A stretch of DNA of 64,000 nt from Paucibacter sp. PLA-PC-4 (lineage in GTDB: Bacteria; Pseudomonadota; Gammaproteobacteria; Burkholderiales; Burkholderiaceae_C), in the NCBI RefSeq assembly GCF_026241155.1, contig NZ_JAPFGP010000002.1:186001-250000 (forward strand). Reading direction: 5' to 3'. The notes below the pieces were generated by a model that ran no database searches, had not been told where the DNA came from, and was given only the letters and a program-made list of their open reading frames with translations. Shown piece by piece: positions 50,060-60,642 of this stretch. Position numbers and translations under genes: made by a program. Position 1 is the first letter of the stretch; every line of letters begins with the position of its first letter.

Positions 50060-50844
50060 GCAAGAGCGAATTCGCGTTGGAGCTGCTGGATGTGCACAAG
50101 CGCTTTGGCAAGAGCGAGATCATCCGTGGCGCGCAGCTGCAGGTGCGGCCTGGCGAGCGCATCGCCATCATCGGCCCGAACGGCGCCGGCAAGAGCACGC
50201 TGTTCAACCTGATCAGCGGCCGCTTCGCGCCCAGCAGCGGCGAGATTCGGCTGAACGGCGCGCGCATCGATGGCCGCAAGCCCTATCAGATCAGCCGCCT
50301 TGGTCTGTCGCGAAGCTTCCAGGTGTCCAATCTTTTCACGCGACTGTCGGTGTTCGAGAACATCCGCTGCGCGGTGCTTTGGAGCATGGGCTATCGCTAT
50401 GCCTTCTGGAAATTCCTGGCTGACCTGGACGATGCCAATGACCGCGCCGACCAGGTGTTGGAGATGATCAAGCTGGACAAAAAGCGTGATGTGCTGGCTA
50501 CCAATCTGACCTATGCCGAGGCGCGCGCGCTGGAGATCGGCATCACGATCGCTGGCGGCGCCGAGGTCGTGCTGCTCGACGAACCGACCGCGGGCATGAG
50601 CAAGAGCGAGACCAAGCGTTTCATCCAGCTGATCCGCGAGGTCACCGAGGGCAAGACGCTGCTAACCGTGGAACACGATATGGGCGTGGTGTTCGGCCTG
50701 GCCGACAAGATCGCAGTGCTGGTTTATGGCGAGGTGATCGCCTTCGACACGCCCGAGGCGGTGCGTGCCAACGCCCGAGTGCAGGAGGCCTATCTGGGCT
50801 CGGTTTTGGCCGAGCAGCAGGCCGCTGCGGGAGTGCCGGCATGA
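50056..50844 (+). CDS. livG: LivG-type ABC transporter ATPase
   Basis: A 262-residue ATPase: Walker A GPNGAGKSTLFNLISGRF, signature-like LTYAEARALEIG, Walker B VVLLDEPTAGMS and the switch TVEHDMGVVFGLADKI. The signature LSGGQ is replaced by the relaxed form usual for LivG. The start GTG at 50056 overlaps livM TGA. It ends in an ATGA overlap with livF. Confidence 0.94.
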   Translation: MSKSEFALELLDVHKRFGKSEIIRGAQLQVRPGERIAIIGPNGAGKSTLFNLISGRFAPSSGEIRLNGARIDGRKPYQISRLGLSRSFQVSNLFTRLSVFENIRCAVLWSMGYRYAFWKFLADLDDANDRADQVLEMIKLDKKRDVLATNLTYAEARALEIGITIAGGAEVVLLDEPTAGMSKSETKRFIQLIREVTEGKTLLTVEHDMGVVFGLADKIAVLVYGEVIAFDTPEAVRANARVQEAYLGSVLAEQQAAAGVPA

Positions 50845-51545
50845 CGCGCGCGCTCAAACTCGACAACGTTCACGCCTTCTACGGCAAGAGCCATGTGCTT
50901 CACGGCGTCAGCATGGAGGTGCGCCCAGGGGAGATCGTCAGCCTGCTGGGCCGCAACGGCTCGGGCCGCTCCACCACGGTCAAGACCATCATGGGCCAGG
51001 TCGACGGCAGCGGCTCGGTCCAGTTTGGCGGCAACGAGTTGCTGGGCAAGAAGGCCTACGAGATCGCCCATCAAGGCATCGGCTATGTGCCCGAGAACCG
51101 CGACATCTTCCCCAAGCTGACCGTGCACCAGAACCTGCTGCTCGGTCAGAAGAGCGGCGCGAAGGAGCCGCGCTGGGGCTTCGATGATATGTATGGCATG
51201 TTTCCGCGCCTCAAGGAGCGTCAGCACACTGAGGCCGGGGTGCTCTCTGGCGGCGAGCAGCAGATGCTGACACTGTGCCGTACGCTGATGGGCGACCCCG
51301 ACCTGATCATGATTGACGAGCCCACCGAGGGCCTGGCGCCCAAGATCGTTGAACTGGTGGCCGAGTACCTGAAGGAACTCAAGCGCCGGGGCATCGCGGT
51401 TTTGCTGGTCGAGCAGAAGCTGGCCATCGCAATGGAAATCTCCGAGCGCTGCTATGTGATGGGCCACGGGCGTATCGTCTTCGAAGGCACGCCGGCGGAT
51501 CTGCGCGGGAATGCCTACATCCGCAAGGAGTGGCTGGAGGTGTGA
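50841..51545 (+). CDS. livF: LivF-type ABC transporter ATPase
   Basis: A 234-residue ATPase: Walker A LGRNGSGRSTTVKTIMGQ (Arg in place of the first Lys neighbour, typical for LivF), signature LSGGEQQMLTLCRTL, Walker B LIMIDEPTEGLAP and the C-terminal EGTPADLRGNAYIRKEWLEV. It completes the transporter and is the last gene of the operon. The downstream GNAT gene is convergent. Confidence 0.94.
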   Translation: MTRALKLDNVHAFYGKSHVLHGVSMEVRPGEIVSLLGRNGSGRSTTVKTIMGQVDGSGSVQFGGNELLGKKAYEIAHQGIGYVPENRDIFPKLTVHQNLLLGQKSGAKEPRWGFDDMYGMFPRLKERQHTEAGVLSGGEQQMLTLCRTLMGDPDLIMIDEPTEGLAPKIVELVAEYLKELKRRGIAVLLVEQKLAIAMEISERCYVMGHGRIVFEGTPADLRGNAYIRKEWLEV

Positions 51546-51587
51546 GGAGCGGCGGTCGTACAGAGCTTGGCGGCCATCCGGCAGTAA

Positions 51588-52145
51588 TTAAGCGTCAGGA
51601 GAAGGCTTCAGCCGCAGGGACATCGAGTTGGAGTCAACAGAGCGCTGGTCAAAGCGAAAGAGATCGGACGTGCTGCCTGTTTGGACGAAACCGGCTTTCT
51701 CGTAGAGCCTGACTGCCGGGGCATTCGATGAGATCACCTGCAGGTCGATCCAGTCAATCCACCCCCGCCCAATGGCCCATTTTGTGGCAGTCTCCAACAG
51801 CTGCCGGCCCAGACCTGCTCCCCTGTGATGGCGGTCAACTCCCATGCCCAGCAGACAGCGATGCCGTGTGTAAGGCAAGGGGGTGTCGCGCAGATCTACA
51901 TGTCCGACTACCGCTCCCGCATTGTTCATCGCCACCCAGGCGCGACGCCACCCAGGGCCGTCGGTACTCGCGCACAAGGCGGAACTGAAGCGTTCAGCAC
52001 GGTCTACGTCAAAGCGGCAGTCCGCAGCCGCCAGCGGTTGGAACAAAGAGGTGTTCCCGATCCCGTTGTCGCGAAGGTGATCATCCATGTAGGCGGCGAA
52101 TGCAGGGAATAGATCGGCTTGCAGCACGACGATGTCATAGGCCAT
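51588..52145 (-). CDS. GNAT-family N-acetyltransferase
   Basis: A 185-residue acetyltransferase: acetyl-CoA loop HHRGAGLGRQLLETATKWA and the C-terminal NAPAVRLYEKAGFVQTG are diagnostic. The substrate is unknown. The gene looks lower in GC and less biased at third codon positions than its neighbours, which might indicate later acquisition; this is a visual impression only. It is convergent with livF and divergent from the TonB-like gene. Confidence 0.87.
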   Translation of the reverse strand: MAYDIVVLQADLFPAFAAYMDDHLRDNGIGNTSLFQPLAAADCRFDVDRAERFSSALCASTDGPGWRRAWVAMNNAGAVVGHVDLRDTPLPYTRHRCLLGMGVDRHHRGAGLGRQLLETATKWAIGRGWIDWIDLQVISSNAPAVRLYEKAGFVQTGSTSDLFRFDQRSVDSNSMSLRLKPSPDA

Positions 52146-52169
52146 CGTGCAAGTGTGCCATCGGACATC

Positions 52170-52217
52170 GGTGAGGCGTTGTCACTGTCAGGCCCTGGGG
52201 AAAGACCTGACCTCACC
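52170..52217. other. Nested inverted repeat between the GNAT and TonB-like genes
   Basis: GGTGAG, eleven bases, GTCAGG, thirteen bases, CCTGAC, CTCACC: two successive stems stack when folded, with one internal bulge. It lies in the 200-base divergent region. It could be a leader structure of either gene or a regulator site. Confidence 0.35.
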
Positions 52218-52345
52218 AATCCGCCAATCGCATGCGCTTTGGATAAGACAATAGGGCGGATGCAGACCCCGAACGCCTCCGAGTTGCTTTGTCACCGCCA
52301 AGGTCGCCGGGCCATGCCGCCTGGTGCCACTGGCTGCGCCGGCGC

Positions 52346-53950
52346 ATGAGGGCTCAACGCAGGCGCCAGGTGACGGCGCTGGCGCTCTCCCTGCTAATCC
52401 ATGCGCTCCTACTGAGCCTGAGCTTCGGCGCCGACGGGCCTGGGTTTCCGGGACTGGTGTTCCCCTGGCAGGAGCGACGCGCCGAGGCGCCGGAGTTGCG
52501 CGTCGTGCTGACCCAGGCGCCGCAGGCGCCAGCGCTAGCGCCGGTGGCCGCTGCTGCACTGAGCGAAGCCGCCGAGCCGCCTGCGGCCGCCGAGCCCGCC
52601 GCAGCTCCTGAACCGGCGCCGGCCGAGCTGCCCCCGCAGCAGGCGGTGGCGGCGATGGCGAGCTTGTCGATGATGGCGCCTGATGCGATGGTGGCCGAAC
52701 TGCTGGTGGCCGATCCCAGCCCCGATGAGTCTGCCGCCGCCGCCGAGCCGGTGCCGCCGACTCTTCTGGCTCCGCCCGACGTGATCCGCGCGCTGCGGCC
52801 TGATCACACCTCCTGGGCCTTACCCGCCGTGCCGGCGACACTGCCGCTGCTGCCAGCCATCGCGGTGGCACCCAGTGCCTCCAGCCCACAGACGCGCGAG
52901 CTGCGTGCGGCCGCCACGATGGCGGCGCCGGTGCCGGTCAAGGCCATGGCCGGAACGAGCGCGCCGGAGCTGGCCGTGCTCGATCGCGTCGGGGGGAGGG
53001 CGGCCCAGGAACTGGAGGCCGGGCTGGAAGCGGCGCGGCAGCACGCAATGCGGGCGGAGGCCTTGCGCCAGGAGGCCATCCGTCAGGCCGTCGCGCGCCA
53101 ACGAGAAGAGTCGGCGCGCTTGGAGACTGAACGCCTGCAGGCGCTCGAGGCGCAAGCATTGGCGCGGCGGGTGGCTGCTGAGAAGCAACGGGACGAGGTC
53201 GCCAGACAACAGGCAGCGCGCCAGGAAGAGGCGCGCCAGGAAGAGGCGCGGCAGGAAGAGGCGCGGCAGGAAGAGGCGCGTCAGGAAGAGGCGCGTCAGG
53301 AGGCTGCGCGTCAGCAGGCTGTGCGTCAGGAAGAGGCCGCTCGCCTCGAGGCCCAACGCCAGGCGGCGGCACGGCAGGCTGCGGCTCTGAAAGTGGCTGA
53401 GCAGGTGGCGGGCCAGGAGATGGCCCGTCAGGACGCCGTGCGCGCCGAGGCCGCGCGGCTGGCGGCCGAGAAAGCCCAGGCCAAAGCTCAGGCCGAAGAA
53501 CAGCGTGAAGAGCGGCTCAGGGCGATCGGCCGCCAGCTGGACGAGGAGGCCGCCCGGCGCGACGCCATCGCCGCGCGGCTGCCGCCCTCGGCCAGCAGCA
53601 TCCGCCGGGGCCGCCTGTTCGGACGCAGCGATGCCAATGCGGAACTGGTGCTCTACGCCGAAGCCTGGAGTCGCAAGATAGAGCTGAACCAGACCTTCGA
53701 GCTGGTGCGCGAGGCGGCGAGGCAGCCGCACGCCGAGCCTCTGGTGACGGTGGCGATCCGCAGCGACGGTTCGGTCGAGTCGGTGAGCTTTGTACGCTCC
53801 AGCGGCGTGCCGGCGATCGATGCGGCCGTCAGGCGCATCGTCGAGAGTCAGGCCAATTACCCGGCCTTCCCGCCGGCCCTGGCGCGCGTGTTCGATGTGA
53901 TCGAGATTCGCAGGACCTGGCGCTTCGATATGGCGGTGCGCTTGTATTGA
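52346..53950 (+). CDS. TonB/TolA-like envelope protein with repetitive Arg-Gln-Glu-Ala helix
   Basis: A 534-residue protein: a basic N-terminus, one membrane helix (VTALALSLLIHALLLSLSF, with the Ser-x3-His pattern of TonB), an Ala/Pro/Glu region, a very long charged helix (about 230-430) and a TonB C-terminal domain (PLVTVAIRSDGSVESVSFVR, SQANYPAFPP). The helix carries tandem ARQEE repeats. It could bridge the periplasm like TonB or TolA. No exbB/exbD or tolQR genes are adjacent. The start at 52346 is the first ATG; the frame opens earlier with a TTG at 52289. Confidence 0.82.
   Translation: MRAQRRRQVTALALSLLIHALLLSLSFGADGPGFPGLVFPWQERRAEAPELRVVLTQAPQAPALAPVAAAALSEAAEPPAAAEPAAAPEPAPAELPPQQAVAAMASLSMMAPDAMVAELLVADPSPDESAAAAEPVPPTLLAPPDVIRALRPDHTSWALPAVPATLPLLPAIAVAPSASSPQTRELRAAATMAAPVPVKAMAGTSAPELAVLDRVGGRAAQELEAGLEAARQHAMRAEALRQEAIRQAVARQREESARLETERLQALEAQALARRVAAEKQRDEVARQQAARQEEARQEEARQEEARQEEARQEEARQEAARQQAVRQEEAARLEAQRQAAARQAAALKVAEQVAGQEMARQDAVRAEAARLAAEKAQAKAQAEEQREERLRAIGRQLDEEAARRDAIAARLPPSASSIRRGRLFGRSDANAELVLYAEAWSRKIELNQTFELVREAARQPHAEPLVTVAIRSDGSVESVSFVRSSGVPAIDAAVRRIVESQANYPAFPPALARVFDVIEIRRTWRFDMAVRLY
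53216..53335 (+). repeat. Eight tandem 15-bp repeats inside the TonB-like gene
   Basis: Units of GCGCGYCAGGAAGAG encode Ala-Arg-Gln-Glu-Glu. The first five copies (53216-53290) are nearly identical at DNA level; copies six to eight diverge. The period keeps the frame, so copy number can vary without loss of the protein. Confidence 0.92.
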
Positions 53951-53978
53951 TCGCCGCTGACTGTGGCAGCAGGGGAGG

Positions 53979-56453
<2,475 letters not shown>

Positions 56454-56625
56454 CGGTAGCGTTCATCCAGTCCGCGAGCGACGTGGGGGTCGCCCGTGCC
56501 TGAATCTACCCTGGCGGCACCGGTAACAGGCGGCGCGCGTGTGAGTAATTTGCACCGATGATGGCCGGGACATACCCGTAGGCCCTGCCCTCCCAGCTCG
56601 ACGGCTTACGCTGCTGTTGCACTGC

Positions 56626-57039
56626 TTACCAGCGCCAGCCCTGTTGCCACAGCTGTCGCAACGCCAGCGCCTGCGCCTGCTGGCGCAGCAGGGCCGGGGC
56701 GAGACCGGGGCGGCCGGGCAAGGCGGGGCTGAGCCACAGCGGGCCGCCATCGCGCTGGGTGCGGGGCTTGCCGTGGCGCTCGGCGCGCAGCAGGGCCAGG
56801 CGCCAGGCCTGCTGCAGGCCACGTGCCCGGTTCTCGTCGGCCAGCAAGCCGAGCCAGTCTCCGGCAGCGATGCGATGGGCGGCGAGCAGAATGCTCTGAG
56901 CCAGGCCCGGGCCGCTGGAGAGTGTGCTCACGATCTGACCCTCAGGGTCTCGCAGCAGGTGTGTGGCGGGCTTGTTTAGGGGGCTCAGGCTCGGATGAGA
57001 GAGCGCGATCAGGCGATCAAAGCTTGCCAGTTCATGCAT
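56626..57039 (-). CDS. Hypothetical protein behind a structured leader
   Basis: Not recognised. A 137-residue soluble protein, MHELASFDRLIALSHPSL..., rich in Leu, Arg, Ala and Gln, ending QALALRQLWQQGWRW; no cofactor or catalytic motif is evident. The start at 57039 is supported by GGAG ten bases upstream (57050-57053 on the complement). That GGAG forms the 3' arm of a terminator-like hairpin, so expression is likely controlled by RNA folding. The frame stays open to 57165, and a longer protein cannot be excluded. Confidence 0.6.
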   Translation of the reverse strand: MHELASFDRLIALSHPSLSPLNKPATHLLRDPEGQIVSTLSSGPGLAQSILLAAHRIAAGDWLGLLADENRARGLQQAWRLALLRAERHGKPRTQRDGGPLWLSPALPGRPGLAPALLRQQAQALALRQLWQQGWRW

Positions 57040-57043
57040 GACG

Positions 57044-57100
57044 AAAAAACTCCGCTGCCCATGGGTGTCACCGGCGTTTGCCGGTCCCGGGGCAGCGGAG
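57044..57100 (-). promoter_or_regulatory. Terminator-like leader hairpin that sequesters the ribosome site
   Basis: On the minus strand an 11-bp perfect stem (CTCCGCTGCCC / GGGCAGCGGAG) encloses an inner CCGGC-AAAC-GCCGG hairpin and is followed by six T, five bases before the ATG at 57039. The 3' arm contains the only plausible Shine-Dalgarno sequence. A shorter competing stem GCGG-CT-CCGC can form with the preceding bases. This looks like an attenuator or riboswitch-type expression platform; I cannot assign a known class. Confidence 0.6.
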
Positions 57101-57118
57101 CCGCAACGCTTTAGCCGC

Positions 57119-57149
57119 ATTTGTAGTCCGCCCGCAAGTAGTTGGTAAA
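57119..57149 (-). promoter_or_regulatory. Candidate promoter for the structured leader
   Basis: On the minus strand TTTACC, 18 bases, TACAAA gives 4 of 6 matches to both -35 and -10 hexamers, about 20 bases before the hairpin. A transcript starting near 57112 would be about 68 bases long if terminated at the T run. Confidence 0.35.
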
Positions 57150-57263
57150 TCGGCGGTGACGTCATCGTTGGACGGCGTCGAGCTTCATTGTAAGCACAGT
57201 GCCCGCATGCCGGGAAAGCACTTTGTCACGACAGGGACAGATCATGGCCATGGCTCATGCCTA

Positions 57264-57284
57264 GAATCGAACGACCGTTCTATT
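57264..57284. promoter_or_regulatory. Operator-like palindrome upstream of the beta-oxidation operon
   Basis: GAATCGAACGACCGTTCT, containing GAACG-AC-CGTTC with outer AAT/ATT symmetry, is 42 bases before the first operon gene. The identical 18 bases recur at 63772-63789. The length and symmetry fit a TetR-family operator; the regulator gene is not in the window. Confidence 0.7.
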
Positions 57285-57322
57285 TGTACCCCAGCCCCGA
57301 TCACCCCGAGCAAGAGGTCAGC

Positions 57323-59416
57323 ATGACAGCTACTTATGAAGTCCGCGGCAATGTTGCCGTGATCACCTTGAGCAACCCCCCGGTCAACGGCCTGGGCTAT
57401 GACACCCGCAAAGCCACCGCCGCCGGCATCGAGCGGGCCGAGAACGAGGCGGCCGTCCATGCCATCGTGATTACCGGGGCCGGCAAGGCCTTCTCCGGTG
57501 GTGCCGACATCAAGGAATTTGGCAGTCCTAAGGCGCTGGCCGAGCCAAATCTCTTGAGCCTGATCGCCGTGGTCGAGAACTGCAGCAAGCCGGTAGTGGC
57601 CGCGATCCACACGGTCTGTATGGGTGGCGGGCTGGAGTTGTCTCTGGGCTGTCATTACCGCGTCGCCTCGCCGGGCGCCAAGATCGCGCTGCCAGAAGTG
57701 AAGCTGGGCCTGCTGCCCGGGGCCGGCGGCACGCAGCGTCTGCCACGTGCGCTGGGTGTCGAGCCCGCGCTGAACATGATCGTCAGCGGCGAGCCAGTCG
57801 CCAGCGAGCTGCTGGCGCAGGTGCCGGGGCAGCAGCTGTTTCAGAAGATCATCGAGGGCGACTTGCTTGAAGGGGCGATCGCCTTTGCAAAAGAGGTTGC
57901 CGACAAGCGCCCTCTGCCCAAGGTGCGTGATCTGAAGGCCCGCCATACCGACCCCGAGGCCTACTTCCAGTTCGCCCGCAATATGGTCGGCGGCATGAGC
58001 AAGAATTTCCCGGCGCCGCTGCGTTGCCTGGAAGCGGTGGCGGCCTCGGTCAAGATGAAGTTCGATGACGGCATGAAGGCTGAGCGCGAGGGCTTTGCCG
58101 CGCTGATGTTGACGCCGGAATCCAAGGCCCTGCGCCATGCCTTTTTCGCTGAGCGCGCCGCCAGCAAGATCGGCGATGTGCCCGAGGACACGCCCACCCG
58201 CAAGCTCGAGAAGGTGGCCGTGATCGGCGCCGGCACGATGGGCGGCGGCATCTCGATGAACTTCCTGAATGCCGGCATTCCGGTCACCATCCTGGAGACC
58301 AAGCAGGAAGCCCTGGACCGCGGGGTCGCGACGATCAAGAAGAATTACGAAGCCCAGGTCAAAAAGGGCAAGCTGAAGGAAGACAAGTACCAGCAGCGCA
58401 TGGCGTTGCTGAGCACCACCTTGAACTACGCCGACATCGGTAGCGCCGATCTGGTGATCGAGGCGGTGTTCGAGGAACTGTCGGTCAAGGAGGCGGTGTT
58501 CAAGCAGCTCGACGAGGTCATGAAGCCTGGCGCGATCCTGGCCTCGAACACTTCAACCTTGGACGTCAACAGAATAGCCAGTTTCACGAAGCGCCCTCAG
58601 GACGTCGTGGGCATGCACTTCTTCAGCCCGGCCAATGTGATGAAGCTGCTGGAGGTGGTGCGCGGCGCGGCCACGGCAAAGGATGTGCTGGCCACGGTGA
58701 TGCAACTGGCCAAGAAGATCAAGAAGACGGCCGTGGTCTCGGGCGTCTGCGATGGCTTCATCGGCAATCGCATGATCGAGCAGTACAGCCGCCAGGCTGG
58801 CTTCCTGCTCGACGAGGGCTGCTCGCCGGCTCAGGTCGACAAGGCGGCCGAGAAGTTCGGCTTTGCGATGGGTCCGTTCCGCATGGGCGATCTGGCTGGC
58901 AACGATATCGGCTGGGCTATCCGCAAGCGTCGCTACCAGGAGAAGCCGCACCTGCGCTATTCCAAGAGCGCCGATCTGCTTTGCGAACTGGGCCGCTACG
59001 GCCAGAAGACGCAAGCCGGCTGGTACGACTACCAAACGGGCAAGCGCGACGCGATCCCGTCGCCGGTGGTAGCCGAGATGTTGGACAAGCACCGCGCGAC
59101 TTTGGGTATCACGCCGCGCCAGATCAGCGACGAGGAGATCGTGCATCGCCTGGTGTTCGCGCTGGTCAACGAGGCCGCGCATCTGCTGGAAGAGGGCATT
59201 GCCCAACGAGCCTCGGATGTGGACATGGTCTATCTGACCGGCTACGGCTTCCCGCTGTGGCGCGGCGGCCCGATGTGCTACGCCGACACTGTTGGCCTGT
59301 TCAACGTCGTGCAGGCGATGAAGCGCTTTGCCAAGAACCCGCTCGATGACGCGAAGTTCTGGGAGCCGGCGCCGCTGCTGGCCCGTCTTGTGGCCGAAGG
59401 CAAGTCCTTCTCCTGA
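57323..59416 (+). CDS. Bifunctional enoyl-CoA hydratase / 3-hydroxyacyl-CoA dehydrogenase (FadB/FadJ-like)
   Basis: Multifunctional beta-oxidation protein of 697 residues. The N-terminal crotonase part has [25 protein letters not shown] and [17 protein letters not shown] with the two catalytic Glu. The dehydrogenase part begins at about 295 with [17 protein letters not shown] and contains [26 protein letters not shown] and DGFIGNRM. The start at 57323 follows GCAAGAGGTCAGC. It is the first gene of a six-gene operon, with an operator-like palindrome upstream. Confidence 0.95.
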   Translation: MTATYEVRGNVAVITLSNPPVNGLGYDTRKATAAGIERAENEAAVHAIVITGAGKAFSGGADIKEFGSPKALAEPNLLSLIAVVENCSKPVVAAIHTVCMGGGLELSLGCHYRVASPGAKIALPEVKLGLLPGAGGTQRLPRALGVEPALNMIVSGEPVASELLAQVPGQQLFQKIIEGDLLEGAIAFAKEVADKRPLPKVRDLKARHTDPEAYFQFARNMVGGMSKNFPAPLRCLEAVAASVKMKFDDGMKAEREGFAALMLTPESKALRHAFFAERAASKIGDVPEDTPTRKLEKVAVIGAGTMGGGISMNFLNAGIPVTILETKQEALDRGVATIKKNYEAQVKKGKLKEDKYQQRMALLSTTLNYADIGSADLVIEAVFEELSVKEAVFKQLDEVMKPGAILASNTSTLDVNRIASFTKRPQDVVGMHFFSPANVMKLLEVVRGAATAKDVLATVMQLAKKIKKTAVVSGVCDGFIGNRMIEQYSRQAGFLLDEGCSPAQVDKAAEKFGFAMGPFRMGDLAGNDIGWAIRKRRYQEKPHLRYSKSADLLCELGRYGQKTQAGWYDYQTGKRDAIPSPVVAEMLDKHRATLGITPRQISDEEIVHRLVFALVNEAAHLLEEGIAQRASDVDMVYLTGYGFPLWRGGPMCYADTVGLFNVVQAMKRFAKNPLDDAKFWEPAPLLARLVAEGKSFS

Positions 59417-59441
59417 AACCCCTTTCTAGCGAGTTGCCATC

Positions 59442-60617
59442 ATGAGTAAAGCAGTCATCGTCTCCACCGCACGCACGCCACTGGCCAAGAGCTGGAAAGG
59501 CGCCTTCAATATGACCCACGGCGCGACCCTGGGCGGCCATGCCGTCAAGGCCGCCGTCGAGCGCGCCGGCATCGAGGCCGGTGCCATCGAGGATGTGCTG
59601 ATGGGCTGCGCCACGCCCGAGGGCGCGACCGGCGGCAATATCGCGCGCCAGATCGTGTTGCGCGCGGGTCTGCCGATCACGGTGTCGGGGGTCACTGTCA
59701 ACCGTTTCTGTTCCTCGGGACTGCAGACCATTGCGATGGCCGCGCAGCGGGTGATCGCTGGCGAGGGCGATGTCTATGTGGCCGGCGGTGTCGAGAGCAT
59801 CTCCTGCGTGCAGAACGAGGCGAATCGCCACATGTATGCCGATACCTGGCTGGTCAAGCACAAACCCGAGATCTACTGGAGCATGTTGCAGACCGCAGAG
59901 CAGGTGGCCAAACGCTATCAAATAGGTCGAGAACGCATGGACCAGTACGGTGCGGCCAGCCAGCAAAAGGCCTGTGCCGCCCAGGCCGCTGGCAAGTTCG
60001 CCGACGAGATGATCAGCGTTACGACGACCATGGGCGTGGCCGACAAGGTGATGGGCCTGATGAGCAAGGAGGTGACCATCTCGGCTGACGAAGGTCTGCG
60101 CGAAGGCACGACTTACGACGGCATCAAGGACCTGCGCTCGGCCCTGCCCGGCGGCCTGATCTCGGCTGGCAATGCCAGCCAATTTTCAGACGGCGCCGGG
60201 GCCTGCGTTGTGGTCAGCGAGCAGTACGCCGAGACCCATGGCCTGAAGCCGCTGGGGCGTTTCCTCGGCTTTGCGGTGGCTGGTTGCGAGCCTGACGAGA
60301 TGGGCATCGGCCCGGTTTTCGCGGTGCCCAAGGTCTTGAAGAGGCTGGGCCTGACGGTTGCCGACATCGACCTGTGGGAGCTCAACGAGGCCTTCGCGGT
60401 GCAAGTGCTGTACTGCGCCGACACCTTGGGCATCCCGATGGACCGCCTCAATGTCAACGGCGGCGCGATCGCGGTGGGCCACCCCTATGGCGTCTCTGGC
60501 CAGCGCCTGACCGGCCATGCGCTGATCGAAGGCAAGCGCCGCGGCGCCAAGAAGGTCTGCGTGACCATGTGCATCGGCGGCGGCATGGGCGCAGCCGGTG
60601 TGTTCGAAGTGCTCTGA
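59442..60617 (+). CDS. Acetyl-CoA C-acyltransferase (degradative thiolase)
   Basis: A 391-residue thiolase for the last step of beta-oxidation. Nucleophile Cys90 lies in [31 protein letters not shown] and the second Cys in [10 protein letters not shown] complete the site. It is more distant from PhaA of this genome than typical paralogues, matching a FadA-like role. It starts 25 bases after the FadB-like gene. Confidence 0.94.
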   Translation: MSKAVIVSTARTPLAKSWKGAFNMTHGATLGGHAVKAAVERAGIEAGAIEDVLMGCATPEGATGGNIARQIVLRAGLPITVSGVTVNRFCSSGLQTIAMAAQRVIAGEGDVYVAGGVESISCVQNEANRHMYADTWLVKHKPEIYWSMLQTAEQVAKRYQIGRERMDQYGAASQQKACAAQAAGKFADEMISVTTTMGVADKVMGLMSKEVTISADEGLREGTTYDGIKDLRSALPGGLISAGNASQFSDGAGACVVVSEQYAETHGLKPLGRFLGFAVAGCEPDEMGIGPVFAVPKVLKRLGLTVADIDLWELNEAFAVQVLYCADTLGIPMDRLNVNGGAIAVGHPYGVSGQRLTGHALIEGKRRGAKKVCVTMCIGGGMGAAGVFEVL

Positions 60618-60642
60618 GCAAACCAAGACGGAGCCCGTACTC

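Noticed and set aside
53216-53335. Regularly spaced repeats as a possible CRISPR array
   Set aside because: Units are contiguous, 15 bp long, without spacers, and lie in frame inside a coding sequence.
57044-57149. tRNA or a known riboswitch class
   Set aside because: No cloverleaf or T-loop sequence is present and the conserved cores of c-di-GMP, cobalamin, SAM/SAH, fluoride and guanidine riboswitches do not match by eye.
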